Position numbers and translations under genes: made by a program. Shown here piece after piece: positions 33,275-41,400 of a stretch of 64,000 nucleotides of DNA. The stretch spans positions 37,107 through 101,106 of the forward strand of contig JAEWKC010000032.1 of NCBI GenBank assembly GCA_023386235.1, in the 5' to 3' direction. Position 1 is the stretch's first letter; the number at the start of each line of letters is the position of its first letter. Under the pieces are notes generated by a model. The model searched no databases. It saw only the letters and a list, made by a program, of their open reading frames with translations, and was not told the origin of the DNA. The DNA is from Bacteroidota bacterium. GTDB lineage: Bacteria > Bacteroidota > Bacteroidia > Chitinophagales > Chitinophagaceae.

Positions 33275-34483
33275 TGTTCTCTTGTTCAAATCGTAATAAG
33301 CTATTATCGCGCTAATCAGCATAATAGCTGAACCCAATATCATGGGTGCGCCGGGAAAATAGATCGGTGTATTTTCTTTTGTAAAATAATGGAAAAGACC
33401 GGTCATTACAGGTGGTCCTATCATGGAAGTAGCGCTCATTAAGCTGGTTAATGCTCCCTGCAGTTTTCCCTGATCTTCCAATGCCACTTTAGCTGTAATG
33501 ATCGATTGAAGCGAAGGCCCGGCAATGCCCGCCAAAGAGTAAGGTACCAGAAATACAAATACCATCCAAGGCTCCGGCGCTATTGCTAAAAGTAGGAGAC
33601 TAATTGCATATAAAAGCAATCCCCAGTAAACACTTTTTTCATCGCCCAGCCATTTTTTTGTAAACCTGATCAGTCCGGCTTGTACCAAACCCATCAGCAG
33701 GCCCAATACGCCAAGAGAAACGCCTACCATTCTTGTACTCCAGTCAAACTTTTCCATTGTATAAAAATTCCAGGTTGAATTTACAGAGTGTTGTGCAATA
33801 TATATCAGCGTTAATACAAGTATGAGTTTTCCCAGATTAGGAATTTTTTTAAGAAAATAAAAAGCGCCAATCGGGTTTGCTTTTTTCCATTCAAAAGGTT
33901 TGCGGTGTTTTTTGTCGAGTGATTCGGGTAAAACAAAATAACCATACAGCCAATTCAGAAAACACAAAACTGCTGCTGCCAAAAATGGTACTCTTTCTCC
34001 ATAATGCCCTAAGAAACCGCCCAATACGGGGCCCAAAACAAAGCCCAGTCCGAATGCCGCGCCGATCATACCAAAGTTTTGCGCACGATTTTTATCGTTG
34101 CTAATATCGGCAATATAGGCAGATGCCGTGGTAATGCTGGCGCCTGTTATGCCCGAAAGCGCTCTGCCGATAAATAAAAGCAGAAGCGTATTGGCAAAAA
34201 ACAGGAAAATATAGTTGATGGTAAAGCCTAAAAGGGAAATCAATAATATAGGTCTTCTTCCGAATTTATCGCTCAGATTGCCCAATAGCGGAGCAAAAAT
34301 GAACTGCGCCAACGCATACGCCATGCCCAGCCAGCCAGCATATTCAGAAGCTTCACTCAGATTGCCTTTGATAATGCCTGCTATAAGATCGGGCATTACA
34401 GGAATGATTAATCCCCAGCCTGTAATATCTATCAGTAAAGTGATAAAAATAAACCAAACGGAAGCCGTTCCGGTTTTTCGCAT
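33269..34483 (-). CDS. MFS drug exporter of the TCR/Tet type
   Basis: This 404-residue 12-helix major facilitator is related to tetracycline efflux proteins. Motif A between helices 2 and 3 is LLGNLSDKFGRRPI. The antiporter motif C-like region is AAFGLGFVLGPVLGGFLG in helix 5, and a GRALSGITGAS stretch lies in helix 4. These mark a proton/drug antiporter. Many Bacteroidota carry such proteins as housekeeping exporters; tetracycline resistance cannot be claimed. It is monocistronic with a TATCTTTG box upstream. Confidence 0.88.
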   Translation of the reverse strand: MRKTGTASVWFIFITLLIDITGWGLIIPVMPDLIAGIIKGNLSEASEYAGWLGMAYALAQFIFAPLLGNLSDKFGRRPILLISLLGFTINYIFLFFANTLLLLFIGRALSGITGASITTASAYIADISNDKNRAQNFGMIGAAFGLGFVLGPVLGGFLGHYGERVPFLAAAVLCFLNWLYGYFVLPESLDKKHRKPFEWKKANPIGAFYFLKKIPNLGKLILVLTLIYIAQHSVNSTWNFYTMEKFDWSTRMVGVSLGVLGLLMGLVQAGLIRFTKKWLGDEKSVYWGLLLYAISLLLLAIAPEPWMVFVFLVPYSLAGIAGPSLQSIITAKVALEDQGKLQGALTSLMSATSMIGPPVMTGLFHYFTKENTPIYFPGAPMILGSAIMLISAIIAYYDLNKRTL

Positions 34484-34790
34484 AAGTTAAAAAATTAAAG
34501 CGCAAAGATAAGCGGAGCACGCAAATAAGAAATATTTTTTTAAACGAAAGTTGTAAGGCTGGATATAGCGCTGCAAAAGCCGGCAAAGGGCTTTTGAATT
34601 TATTTTCAAGCCTTTTGCATGGGCCTTTAAAGCCGGAATGGGCTGTTTAAATTTTTGTCTCTGCCAAACGCAACTAAAATAGCTTCCTGTAACCAAGGCT
34701 GTAAAAGCAATCAGAAAGCTATACTTTGGAGGTTTTTCTTAAATCAGAGTTGTGCAACGGTTACCCTTGTTAGCGGTAGTAGCAATTATT
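34484..34790. other. Intergenic region rich in AAAGCC/GGCTTT inverted repeats
   Basis: No gene is seen here. The MFS -7 box (TATCTTTG, minus strand) lies at 34503-34510. Between about 34572 and 34655 AAAGCC and GGCTTT/GGCCTT motifs recur in both orientations, including a perfect 8-bp stem CAAAAGCC/GGCTTTTG. The right end (34764-34783) is one arm of an inverted repeat that brackets the next gene. Confidence 0.5.
34764..34783 (+). repeat. Left arm of inverted repeat bracketing the DUF4279 gene
   Basis: CCCTTGTTAGCGGTAGTAGC lies 7 nt from the gene's stop codon. Its reverse complement matches 15 of 20 bases with the arm at 35438-35457. Confidence 0.5.
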
Positions 34791-35435
34791 TTATTTGTAT
34801 TCATTTCCCGAAACATAAAGGTCAAAGTCAATTGATAAACCTAAATCGCTTAATTTTTTGATATTTTCTTCATTTATGTTCGGTCCGCCAATCATTCCAT
34901 TTCCGTTATAAAATTCCATTGCAACTTGAATATAACCATTCGCATTCTCCACTAGTTCTTTTATTCCATTTATGTCAGTCTGCAAAAAGTCAAGCAAATT
35001 TTTCAGTTTATTATCAAAATTGTCAGGTTCGGGATTTGGTTCAATTTGAAATGAACTAAATTTATATTTGACTTGGGTATTTTTTCTTAAATCTCCTTTT
35101 TTCCAAGTTTTTGTTGGTTTTAATTTCGTGTAACTTTCTAATTCTTCTAATGTTAAAGTTTCGGAACTTGAATTGAAATAAACACAAATGTAAGGTTCAG
35201 TATCTATACCAATTATTTCTTCTGAATTAATATCTAAATAAACTACAAAATAAAACTTCTCATTTTGAACAGGAATATATGCAGAAATATTTTCAGTATT
35301 TTTTTTGATGTTTTCAATTTTGATTTTACCATCTTCAAAAATTGGTTTGTGAATTTCTAATAATTGTTCTGTTACTCCAAAATTTTTTTCTTGGAATTCA
35401 ATTTCTATTAATTTCTCAATTTGTGCTGTGTTCAT
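34791..35435 (-). CDS. DUF4279-like protein, cassette-like accessory gene
   Basis: This 214-residue cytoplasmic protein has no signal peptide. Residues about 75-212 resemble DUF4279 by eye: a strand plus TLEELESYTKLKPTKTWKKGD, YKFSSFQIEP, a long helix around NKLKNLLDFLQTDINGIKEL, and a C-terminal ENIKKLSDLGLSIDFDLYVSG. The first 75 residues are unassigned. Codon use is more AT-rich and Lys/Asn/Glu-heavy than neighbours. Inverted-repeat arms lie 2 nt from the ATG and 7 nt from the stop, and a 59-bp dispersed repeat touches the upstream arm. The function is unknown; stand-alone DUF4279 proteins are often found in accessory DNA. Confidence 0.6.
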   Translation of the reverse strand: MNTAQIEKLIEIEFQEKNFGVTEQLLEIHKPIFEDGKIKIENIKKNTENISAYIPVQNEKFYFVVYLDINSEEIIGIDTEPYICVYFNSSSETLTLEELESYTKLKPTKTWKKGDLRKNTQVKYKFSSFQIEPNPEPDNFDNKLKNLLDFLQTDINGIKELVENANGYIQVAMEFYNGNGMIGGPNINEENIKKLSDLGLSIDFDLYVSGNEYK

Positions 35436-35437
35436 AC

Positions 35438-35457
35438 GCTATTGCCGATAACGATGG
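35438..35457 (+). repeat. Right arm of inverted repeat bracketing the DUF4279 gene
   Basis: GCTATTGCCGATAACGATGG lies 2 nt upstream of the gene's start codon and matches the reverse complement of 34764-34783 at 15 of 20 positions. It overlaps the first 3 bases of the adjoining 59-bp repeat. Confidence 0.5.
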
Positions 35458-35513
35458 CGCTTGACGAAGTTCCGAAAAAAATATGGATTTTTTCAAAATT
35501 GGGTTTAGAAAAA
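35455..35513 (+). repeat. 59-bp dispersed repeat, copy 1
   Basis: This copy shares its length and most bases with copy 2 at 63879-63937. It starts TGGCGCTTGACGAAGTTCCG, followed by a GAAAAAAAT/ATTTTTTC hairpin and a TTTAGAAAAA end. In both places it lies just upstream of a minus-strand accessory gene. Confidence 0.85.
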
Positions 35514-35658
35514 CAGCCTGCGGCTTTATGATTAGAAAAATAGTAAAGCTCAATCTGTATAAAATTGAGAATAGTATTGGAAGATAAAAAGTATGCAAGA
35601 CAAAAATATTTAACACAGCAATTATTTTTTGACTATACAAAACAAATTTACTGCATCC

Positions 35659-36357
35659 TCAAAAAATCATTTCACTGCCAGGCGCCAACTCAAACGGTTC
35701 TTTATTTTGTAAGAATATTCTTGCTGTGTGCGGGCCTTCTAATAAAATTTTGTTTTCTATTAACCTGATCCAGCTGCCTTCTCTTAATCCTACAACGGGA
35801 ATAGCGTTTTGCGTATGAAACTCTTTGATCCTTGTCTCTCTTGTTTCGCCCATGTGTGTAGAGCCTGCAAAGGGATCTAGATAATGCGGATTGATATTGA
35901 AAGGAACTATACCCATAGAAGTAAAACTTGGCGGATATACAATTGGCATATCGTTGGTTGTTTGCATATTGATGCCGGCAATATTAGTGCCTGCGCTCGT
36001 GCCCAGGTAAGGAGTACCACCTTCTATGGTTTTGGCTAAAACCTGCATGAGACCTAAGTCGTGGAGCGATTTTACCAATAAAAAAGTATTGCCGCCTCCC
36101 GTAAAAACAGCCTCTGCGTTTTTTACGGCTTCTGCCGCATCCGGCGCGGTATGCAGGCCAAGCAGTTCTTTTCCTATGGAACTAAAAAAGCTTTTGGCAA
36201 TCAGTGTATAAGCATCATGCGAAATGCCGGAAGGTCTGGCATAAGGTATGAAAGTGACAGTGCTTACATTACTGAATAAACCCGATATTTCTTCTTTCAT
36301 ATATTCCAGGTATCCTTTTCCGAAAACAGTAGAAGTGCTGGCCAAAATTACATTCAT
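35659..36357 (-). CDS. pepE: Dipeptidase E (peptidase S51)
   Basis: This cytoplasmic serine peptidase cleaves Asp-X dipeptides. The 232-residue protein has the PepE pattern: VFTGGGNTFLLVKSLHDLGL (about 80-100), the nucleophile elbow YLGTSAGTNIAG, FNINPHYLDP with the conserved His, and GLREGSWI. The ATG at 36357 directly precedes the first strand MNVILASTS; an upstream in-frame ATG would add seven residues. It follows the efflux permease genes by 24 bp and has its own TAAATTTG box (36376-36383), so it may be transcribed both ways. Confidence 0.88.
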   Translation of the reverse strand: MNVILASTSTVFGKGYLEYMKEEISGLFSNVSTVTFIPYARPSGISHDAYTLIAKSFFSSIGKELLGLHTAPDAAEAVKNAEAVFTGGGNTFLLVKSLHDLGLMQVLAKTIEGGTPYLGTSAGTNIAGINMQTTNDMPIVYPPSFTSMGIVPFNINPHYLDPFAGSTHMGETRETRIKEFHTQNAIPVVGLREGSWIRLIENKILLEGPHTARIFLQNKEPFELAPGSEMIF

Positions 36358-36375
36358 GCATAAGAGATTTAGCAG

Positions 36376-36383
36376 CAAATTTA
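36376..36383 (-). promoter_or_regulatory. -7 promoter box of pepE
   Basis: TAAATTTG on the minus strand lies 19 nt before the pepE start and overlaps the last codon of the preceding permease gene. Confidence 0.45.
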
Positions 36384-37493
36384 ACTCGTCTTTCTATAAT
36401 TCCAAACGGCCATGCCATTTAACAGTATAGCGAAGCCGATGAGTATAAGAAATATATGCTGTAAATCGGCAAAGCCACTGCCTTTTAAAACAATCATCCT
36501 GATGCCCTGCATAAAATAAGTGATGGGTAAAGCATCGGAAATGCTTCTTGCCCATTGAGGCATACTTTCCACAGAAGTAAATAATCCGCTCATTAATACA
36601 AAAATCATGATAAAGAAAAAGGATATGAACATCGCCTGCAATTGATTGTCGCTGATGGTAGATATAAATAAGCCAAACCCCAGCAATGCCACAAGATACA
36701 AGCCGGAAAGCGCATACAGCATGGGTATGCTTCCTAAAGGGTGTATGCCGTAAAATATAGCAGATACCAACAGACCAATGGTAAGAATGAGTATGCCTAT
36801 CACCCAGAAAGGTACCAGCTTTCCAAGAAGGAACTGCCATTTTTTTACAGGAGTTACGTTTATCTGTTCTATGGTTCCTATTTCCTTTTCTTTTACTATG
36901 TTCAATGCTGATATAGAGCCGGCAAAAACGGTAAGCAGGAAAGCCAGGATGCCCGGAACAATGTACCAGTAATAATTTGCATAGGGATTAAACCAGTTGG
37001 AAGAAGTAATGGCAATCGATTTTAATTTTACGGGAACATTGTTTTGAAACAATTGAATATTCCTGTTGAAATCCTGAATAACGCTGCTAAGATAAGCTGT
37101 GCCAAGTGTAGACTTGGTGCCGTTAATAGCATCTACCGATAAATTTATTTTTTGATTTTTTTCTCTTATCAGATTTTTTTCAAAAGCGTTAGGTATTTCC
37201 AGTATTATATCAGCACGCCCGGTTTTAATATGCTCAAATGCCTGCTTGTAAGAAGATTCGGCAGCTATTATCTGAAAATATCCTGTAGCGCCAATCTTGT
37301 TCATTAATTTATAAGACAGTGGACTTTTGTCATTATCTACAACAGTCAGGTTTATTTGTTTTACTTCAAAGTTCATGGCAATAGGCAGAATGCCCAGTTG
37401 CAATATGGGCAAAGCAAATATCATAGCAACAATGCTTTTGTCGCGAAATATTTGTTTAAATTCTTTTTCAAGTAAAAATCTTAATACTTTCAT
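36381..37493 (-). CDS. ABC-2 type permease (YbhR-like)
   Basis: This 370-residue inner-membrane permease of the ABC-2 exporter family has one N-terminal helix (about 20-40), a periplasmic domain (about 45-170) and five C-terminal helices (about 180-365). The conserved segment AGSISALNIVKEKEIGTIEQINVTPVKKWQFLLGKLVPFW matches the YbhR/YhhJ signature VREKE.GT.E. It is the last gene of the seven-gene efflux operon, 40 bp after a paralogous permease, and the two probably form a heterodimer. Confidence 0.85.
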   Translation of the reverse strand: MKVLRFLLEKEFKQIFRDKSIVAMIFALPILQLGILPIAMNFEVKQINLTVVDNDKSPLSYKLMNKIGATGYFQIIAAESSYKQAFEHIKTGRADIILEIPNAFEKNLIREKNQKINLSVDAINGTKSTLGTAYLSSVIQDFNRNIQLFQNNVPVKLKSIAITSSNWFNPYANYYWYIVPGILAFLLTVFAGSISALNIVKEKEIGTIEQINVTPVKKWQFLLGKLVPFWVIGILILTIGLLVSAIFYGIHPLGSIPMLYALSGLYLVALLGFGLFISTISDNQLQAMFISFFFIMIFVLMSGLFTSVESMPQWARSISDALPITYFMQGIRMIVLKGSGFADLQHIFLILIGFAILLNGMAVWNYRKTS

Positions 37494-37533
37494 GCTTCTG
37501 TTTGTTTATCTTTCTTATTAACGAATGAAAAAG

Positions 37534-38640
37534 TTACTCTAATCTTACTTTAAATTTCCTGATGGCTATGGTAAGCAATACCACAGACATGCATAACAAG
37601 ATGGCCATTTCCTTCCACACGTAGCTAAATCCTAGGCCTTTTAGCATAATGGATTTTACGCCGGTGTAATACCACTTTGCGGGAACTATGTTTGAAATAA
37701 CCTGGAAAAATTTCGGCATATTTTCTAACGGGAAAAGAAAACCCGTAAATATAATAGTGGGCAGCAGCATGCCAATCATGGAAATCAGCAAAGCTACCTG
37801 CTGAGAATCTGTACTGTTGGAAATTACAAGTCCTACAGCTAAGGAAGTAAAAATGAAAAGCATGCTTAACACGAAGAGTAATACAATGCTTCCGCGCATA
37901 GGCACATCCATCAGGTAGACAGATAGCAGTAAAATAAAAATAAGATTTACCAGCGATAAAACCAGGTAGGGTATAGCTTTGGCAAGTAAAACCATCATAG
38001 ACTCGAAAGGTGATACAAGTAATATTTCCATTGTACCCAGCTCCTTCTCCCGCACTACGGCTACGGAGGTGAGCGCGGTGCAGATGATCATTAATATCAG
38101 CGCCATTACGCCGGGAACAAAATTAAGTGACCCGTTTCCTTCTTCGTTATAAAGCATTCTTATTTCCGGTATAATCATTATGCCGGGTTGCAGGTTGATA
38201 TTCAATTCCTGTTGATAATCGGCAGTTATGGAAGCAATATATTGTGTAAGTGTTTTTGCCACATTCGGTTCCGAGCCATCGGAAATAATTTGTATCTGCG
38301 CGGCTCCTGTATTATTTATATCTTTTCCAAAGTTCTCAGGAAAGATAATGGCGGCCTTTATTTTACCTTTTTTAAATTCGTGCTCTAAAGCCGGGTAAGC
38401 AATTTGCTGCTCATGAATATTAAAATAAGTAGAGGCTTCAAATTTATTGATTAATTTTTCTGATTGAATATCTTTGGCATTGTCTACTACCACTACATTG
38501 ATGTTTTTAACTTCGCTGGTAAGCGCGAAGCCAAACAAAACAATCTGCATCAATGGCATTCCGTACATGATCAGCAGCGTGCGTTTGTCTCTGAACACAT
38601 GCAGAAATTCTTTCTTTATAAATACGAGTAATTGTTTCAT
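37534..38640 (-). CDS. ABC-2 type permease (YbhS-like)
   Basis: This 368-residue permease is paralogous to the next gene: an N-terminal helix (about 20-40) after the positively charged FIKKEFLHVFRDKRTL, a periplasmic domain, and a C-terminal helix bundle. The signature is LTSVAVVREKELGTMEILLVSPFESMMVLLAKAIPY. It pairs with the following permease and with the two ATPases encoded upstream. The substrate is unknown; YbhFSR-like systems export drugs or cations. Confidence 0.85.
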   Translation of the reverse strand: MKQLLVFIKKEFLHVFRDKRTLLIMYGMPLMQIVLFGFALTSEVKNINVVVVDNAKDIQSEKLINKFEASTYFNIHEQQIAYPALEHEFKKGKIKAAIIFPENFGKDINNTGAAQIQIISDGSEPNVAKTLTQYIASITADYQQELNINLQPGIMIIPEIRMLYNEEGNGSLNFVPGVMALILMIICTALTSVAVVREKELGTMEILLVSPFESMMVLLAKAIPYLVLSLVNLIFILLLSVYLMDVPMRGSIVLLFVLSMLFIFTSLAVGLVISNSTDSQQVALLISMIGMLLPTIIFTGFLFPLENMPKFFQVISNIVPAKWYYTGVKSIMLKGLGFSYVWKEMAILLCMSVVLLTIAIRKFKVRLE

Positions 38641-38718
38641 TTACTTAGATGGTAGTTTATAATAGTTCTCTTCCGATATTCTTTTGTTGTTTTTACTGTA
38701 CTGATGCGTATTTTAAAA

Positions 38719-39510
38719 TCAGTTATCGCTTCTTACCGCTTTTCTGGCTAATTGGTAAAATACATCATCTATGCTGTTGCTGTTAAAGGTTCTTTTAAGA
38801 TTTTCCGGGGTATCCATGCCTTCTATTTTACCGTCAACCATTATAGTTACCCGGTTGCAATACTCCGCTTCGTCCATATAGTGTGTGGTTACAAAAATGG
38901 TGATGCCGCTTTCCGCCGCGTCGTAGATCATTTCCCAGAATTGTCTTCTTGTTATAGGATCTACACCTCCTGTAGGTTCGTCTAAAAATACAATCGCCGG
39001 GTTGTGAAAAATGGCTACAGAGAACGCCAGCTTTTGTTTCCAGCCAAGTGGAAGAGAAGCTACCATTTTATTTCTTTCATTTTGCAGTCCAAGCTTTTCA
39101 ATCAGTTCATCTGTTCTTGATTTAATGATTTTGCCGGGCACGCCATAAATGCCGGCATACAGCTTAATATTTTCTATGGGAGACAAATTATCATACAAAG
39201 AGAATTTCTGGCTCATATAGCCAATGTTTCTTTTTATTTTTTCTTTCTCACGGTACACATCAAATCCTGCTACGGAAGCCTTGCCGGATGTAGGATAGGA
39301 TAGTCCGCAGAGCATACGCATAGCGGTGGTTTTGCCGGCGCCGTTCGCGCCAAGAAAGCCGAATATTTCTCCTTTCTTTACATCAAAACTTATATGATCC
39401 ACCGCTGTAAAATTTCCGAATTTTTTTGTGAGGTCTTCGCAAACTATTACTTTTTCTCTGTTGGAAAGAGAAGGTGAATTATTGTTTTTTATATTGTTTT
39501 TCTGGTGCAT
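38719..39510 (-). CDS. ABC exporter ATP-binding protein 2
   Basis: This 263-residue ATPase has Walker A GFLGANGAGKTTAM, a Q-loop at GYMSQKFSLYDNLSP, Walker B IVFLDEPTGGVDP and switch His in VTTHYMDEAEYC. The signature loop reads LPLGWKQKLAF instead of LSGGQ, which departs from consensus and is typical of one half of YbhF-like ATPase pairs. The gap to the previous ATPase gene is 6 bp. In E. coli YbhF these two ATPases are fused; here they are separate genes. Confidence 0.87.
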   Translation of the reverse strand: MHQKNNIKNNNSPSLSNREKVIVCEDLTKKFGNFTAVDHISFDVKKGEIFGFLGANGAGKTTAMRMLCGLSYPTSGKASVAGFDVYREKEKIKRNIGYMSQKFSLYDNLSPIENIKLYAGIYGVPGKIIKSRTDELIEKLGLQNERNKMVASLPLGWKQKLAFSVAIFHNPAIVFLDEPTGGVDPITRRQFWEMIYDAAESGITIFVTTHYMDEAEYCNRVTIMVDGKIEGMDTPENLKRTFNSNSIDDVFYQLARKAVRSDN

Positions 39511-39516
39511 GGTGTA

Positions 39517-40434
39517 TTACTTAATGGATTCTTCGTGTAGCATTAATCTCATGAAACTGTCTTCTATAGTAGGTTCTACAGGTTTTACAACCAGCTTATC
39601 TGCCTGTACGGCCTGTTCTAGTTCTGCGGCATGTATGGCTGCATCGTCTTCAAAAGTTATATGCAGCCATTCTCCGAATGTATTACAGGATTCTATGTAT
39701 GGCAGTTGCTTCAACTGTTTTAGCAAAGCGTAGTTGTCATCGCTTTTTACGGCATACAGCTGCTTAGGGAAACGTTCTATCAGGTTTCGCGGTGTATCAA
39801 TATCCAGTATTTTCCCTTTTTGTATCAAAGCTATTCTTTCGCACAAAAGCGCTTCATCCATATAGGGCGTAGAAACCAAAATAGTAATGTTTTGATTTTT
39901 GAGTGATTTCAACATGTCCCAGAATTCTCTTCTTGATACAGCGTCAACTCCCGTGGTAGGCTCATCTAAAAACAATACCTCCGGCTTGTGTATCAACGCG
40001 CAACATAACGCCAGCTTCTGTTTCATGCCACCTGATAGCTTACCTGCTCTTCGATTGCTGAAAGGTTTTATCTGGTCGTATATATCTTTAATGGTTTCGT
40101 AATTTTCATTTATGGACGTACCGAATAAAGTAGCGAAAAAGCTTAAGTTCTCTTCTACGGTAAGATCTTGGTACAAGGAAAATCTACCCGGCATGTATCC
40201 AATTTTGTTACGGATTTTTTTATAGTGCTTTATTACGTCCAGGTCTGTAACACTGGCTGTGCCGGAGTCGGCCAATAGTAAAGTAGTAAGTATTCTGAAG
40301 AGGGTTGTTTTGCCAGCGCCATCGGGGCCTATGAGACCAAACAATTCACCTTTATTTACAGAAAAGCTGATATTGCTTATGGCTTGTGTATTGCCGTACT
40401 TTTTATTGATATTTTGCAGTGTGATCGCGTGCAT
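39517..40434 (-). CDS. ABC exporter ATP-binding protein 1
   Basis: This 305-residue ATPase has Walker A GLIGPDGAGKTTLFRIL, a canonical signature LSGGMKQKLAL, Walker B VLFLDEPTTGVDAVS and a switch position where His is replaced (LVSTPYMDEALLCE: Pro instead of His). Loss of the switch His together with the degenerate signature of the partner suggests an asymmetric ATPase pair in which one site is catalytically weak. The start codon overlaps the HlyD stop (TAATG). A C-terminal extension (230-305) is typical of the YbhF type. Confidence 0.87.
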   Translation of the reverse strand: MHAITLQNINKKYGNTQAISNISFSVNKGELFGLIGPDGAGKTTLFRILTTLLLADSGTASVTDLDVIKHYKKIRNKIGYMPGRFSLYQDLTVEENLSFFATLFGTSINENYETIKDIYDQIKPFSNRRAGKLSGGMKQKLALCCALIHKPEVLFLDEPTTGVDAVSRREFWDMLKSLKNQNITILVSTPYMDEALLCERIALIQKGKILDIDTPRNLIERFPKQLYAVKSDDNYALLKQLKQLPYIESCNTFGEWLHITFEDDAAIHAAELEQAVQADKLVVKPVEPTIEDSFMRLMLHEESIK

Positions 40435-41387
40435 TACTTCGTTTCTTTTGTATTGAATAATACTTCGCCATACATACCTATTTTTAAAAATCCATCATTA
40501 GGTACACGCACTTTAATGGCATACACCAGGTTCTCTCTTTCTTTTTTGGTTTGAATGGTTTTAGGAGTAAATTCAGATTTGTCTGAAATCCAGGTGATGA
40601 TACCAGTATAGTTTTTGTAAGTGCCGTCACCATTATCAATTCTTGTAGTAACTTCTTGTCCTATCTTTATTTTAGGAAGCTGGTCGCCCGTTACATACGC
40701 TTTCAGGTTAAGTGTATCAAGGTTAGCTATTTTATATAAAGGCCTGCCAATGGTGGCCATTTCGCCTTCCATGGCATATTTGCTCAGCACGGTTCCGTCT
40801 AAAGGATTTAGAATTTGTCCTTTATTTATCTGGTATTGAATTTGTTTCCCGGCAGCTTGTAGTGGTACGGTTTCGCTGAGAATACTTCTGTTTTGCGTAG
40901 TGGCATTAGAACTGTATAAGTTAATCTGGGAGCGGGTTGCAGCCATTTGCTTATTCAGTTGGTCTATCTGCGCTGTCATATCATCTAATTGTTTTCTTGG
41001 CGCTGCATCGGCTTTTACAAGATTTTCCACTCGGCTCTTTTCCGATAAAAGTTGCTGCATTTGTGCCTGTTGTGCTGCCAGTTGTTTTTGCACCACTTCA
41101 ATTTGTGCGGAAGGCGTTACCGTTTTTTCTTTTAACGATTGAATACTAGCCTGATTTTGTTCTTTTTGCAGCTTTTGCGCCTCTACATCTATAAGACCAA
41201 CGAGTTCATTGGCCGCCAGATGCTGGCCTTCGTTGATGGCAAATGAATTGATCTGTCCGTTTTGTTCTGCCGATACAATCACTTCATCCGCTTCAAAATT
41301 TCCTGAAGCATCAAAATCAAGCTGATTGCTGTTGCAGGATGATAAGATCACCGAAAGGGCTATCGCTATAAAAGTTTTGATTTGCAT
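40434..41387 (-). CDS. HlyD-family periplasmic adaptor lipoprotein
   Basis: This 317-residue membrane-fusion protein is predicted to join the inner-membrane ABC exporter to the TolC-like channel. It has a lipoprotein signal with LSSC (Cys18), a lipoyl half-motif (SAEQNGQINSFAINEGQHLAANELVGLID), a long coiled coil (about 75-165), the second lipoyl half (LNPLDGTVLSKYAMEGEMATIGRPLYKIANL) and a beta-barrel domain to the end. The order of genes (TolC before, ATPases after) fits a YbhG-like adaptor. Confidence 0.9.
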   Translation of the reverse strand: MQIKTFIAIALSVILSSCNSNQLDFDASGNFEADEVIVSAEQNGQINSFAINEGQHLAANELVGLIDVEAQKLQKEQNQASIQSLKEKTVTPSAQIEVVQKQLAAQQAQMQQLLSEKSRVENLVKADAAPRKQLDDMTAQIDQLNKQMAATRSQINLYSSNATTQNRSILSETVPLQAAGKQIQYQINKGQILNPLDGTVLSKYAMEGEMATIGRPLYKIANLDTLNLKAYVTGDQLPKIKIGQEVTTRIDNGDGTYKNYTGIITWISDKSEFTPKTIQTKKERENLVYAIKVRVPNDGFLKIGMYGEVLFNTKETK

Positions 41388-41400
41388 GATATACGTTTTA

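Noticed and set aside
34764..35513. Integron attC site around the DUF4279 gene
   Set aside because: A GTTAGC-like core and cassette-like spacing are suggestive, but no complementary L sites or array of cassettes is visible and no integrase is in the window.
35416..35640. Minus-strand open frame of 74 codons sharing the segment FFSELRQAP with a frame at 63759-63962
   Set aside because: The shared peptide is just the translation of the 59-bp repeat. Neither frame has a consistent start or other similarity, so this is a repeat rather than a gene family.
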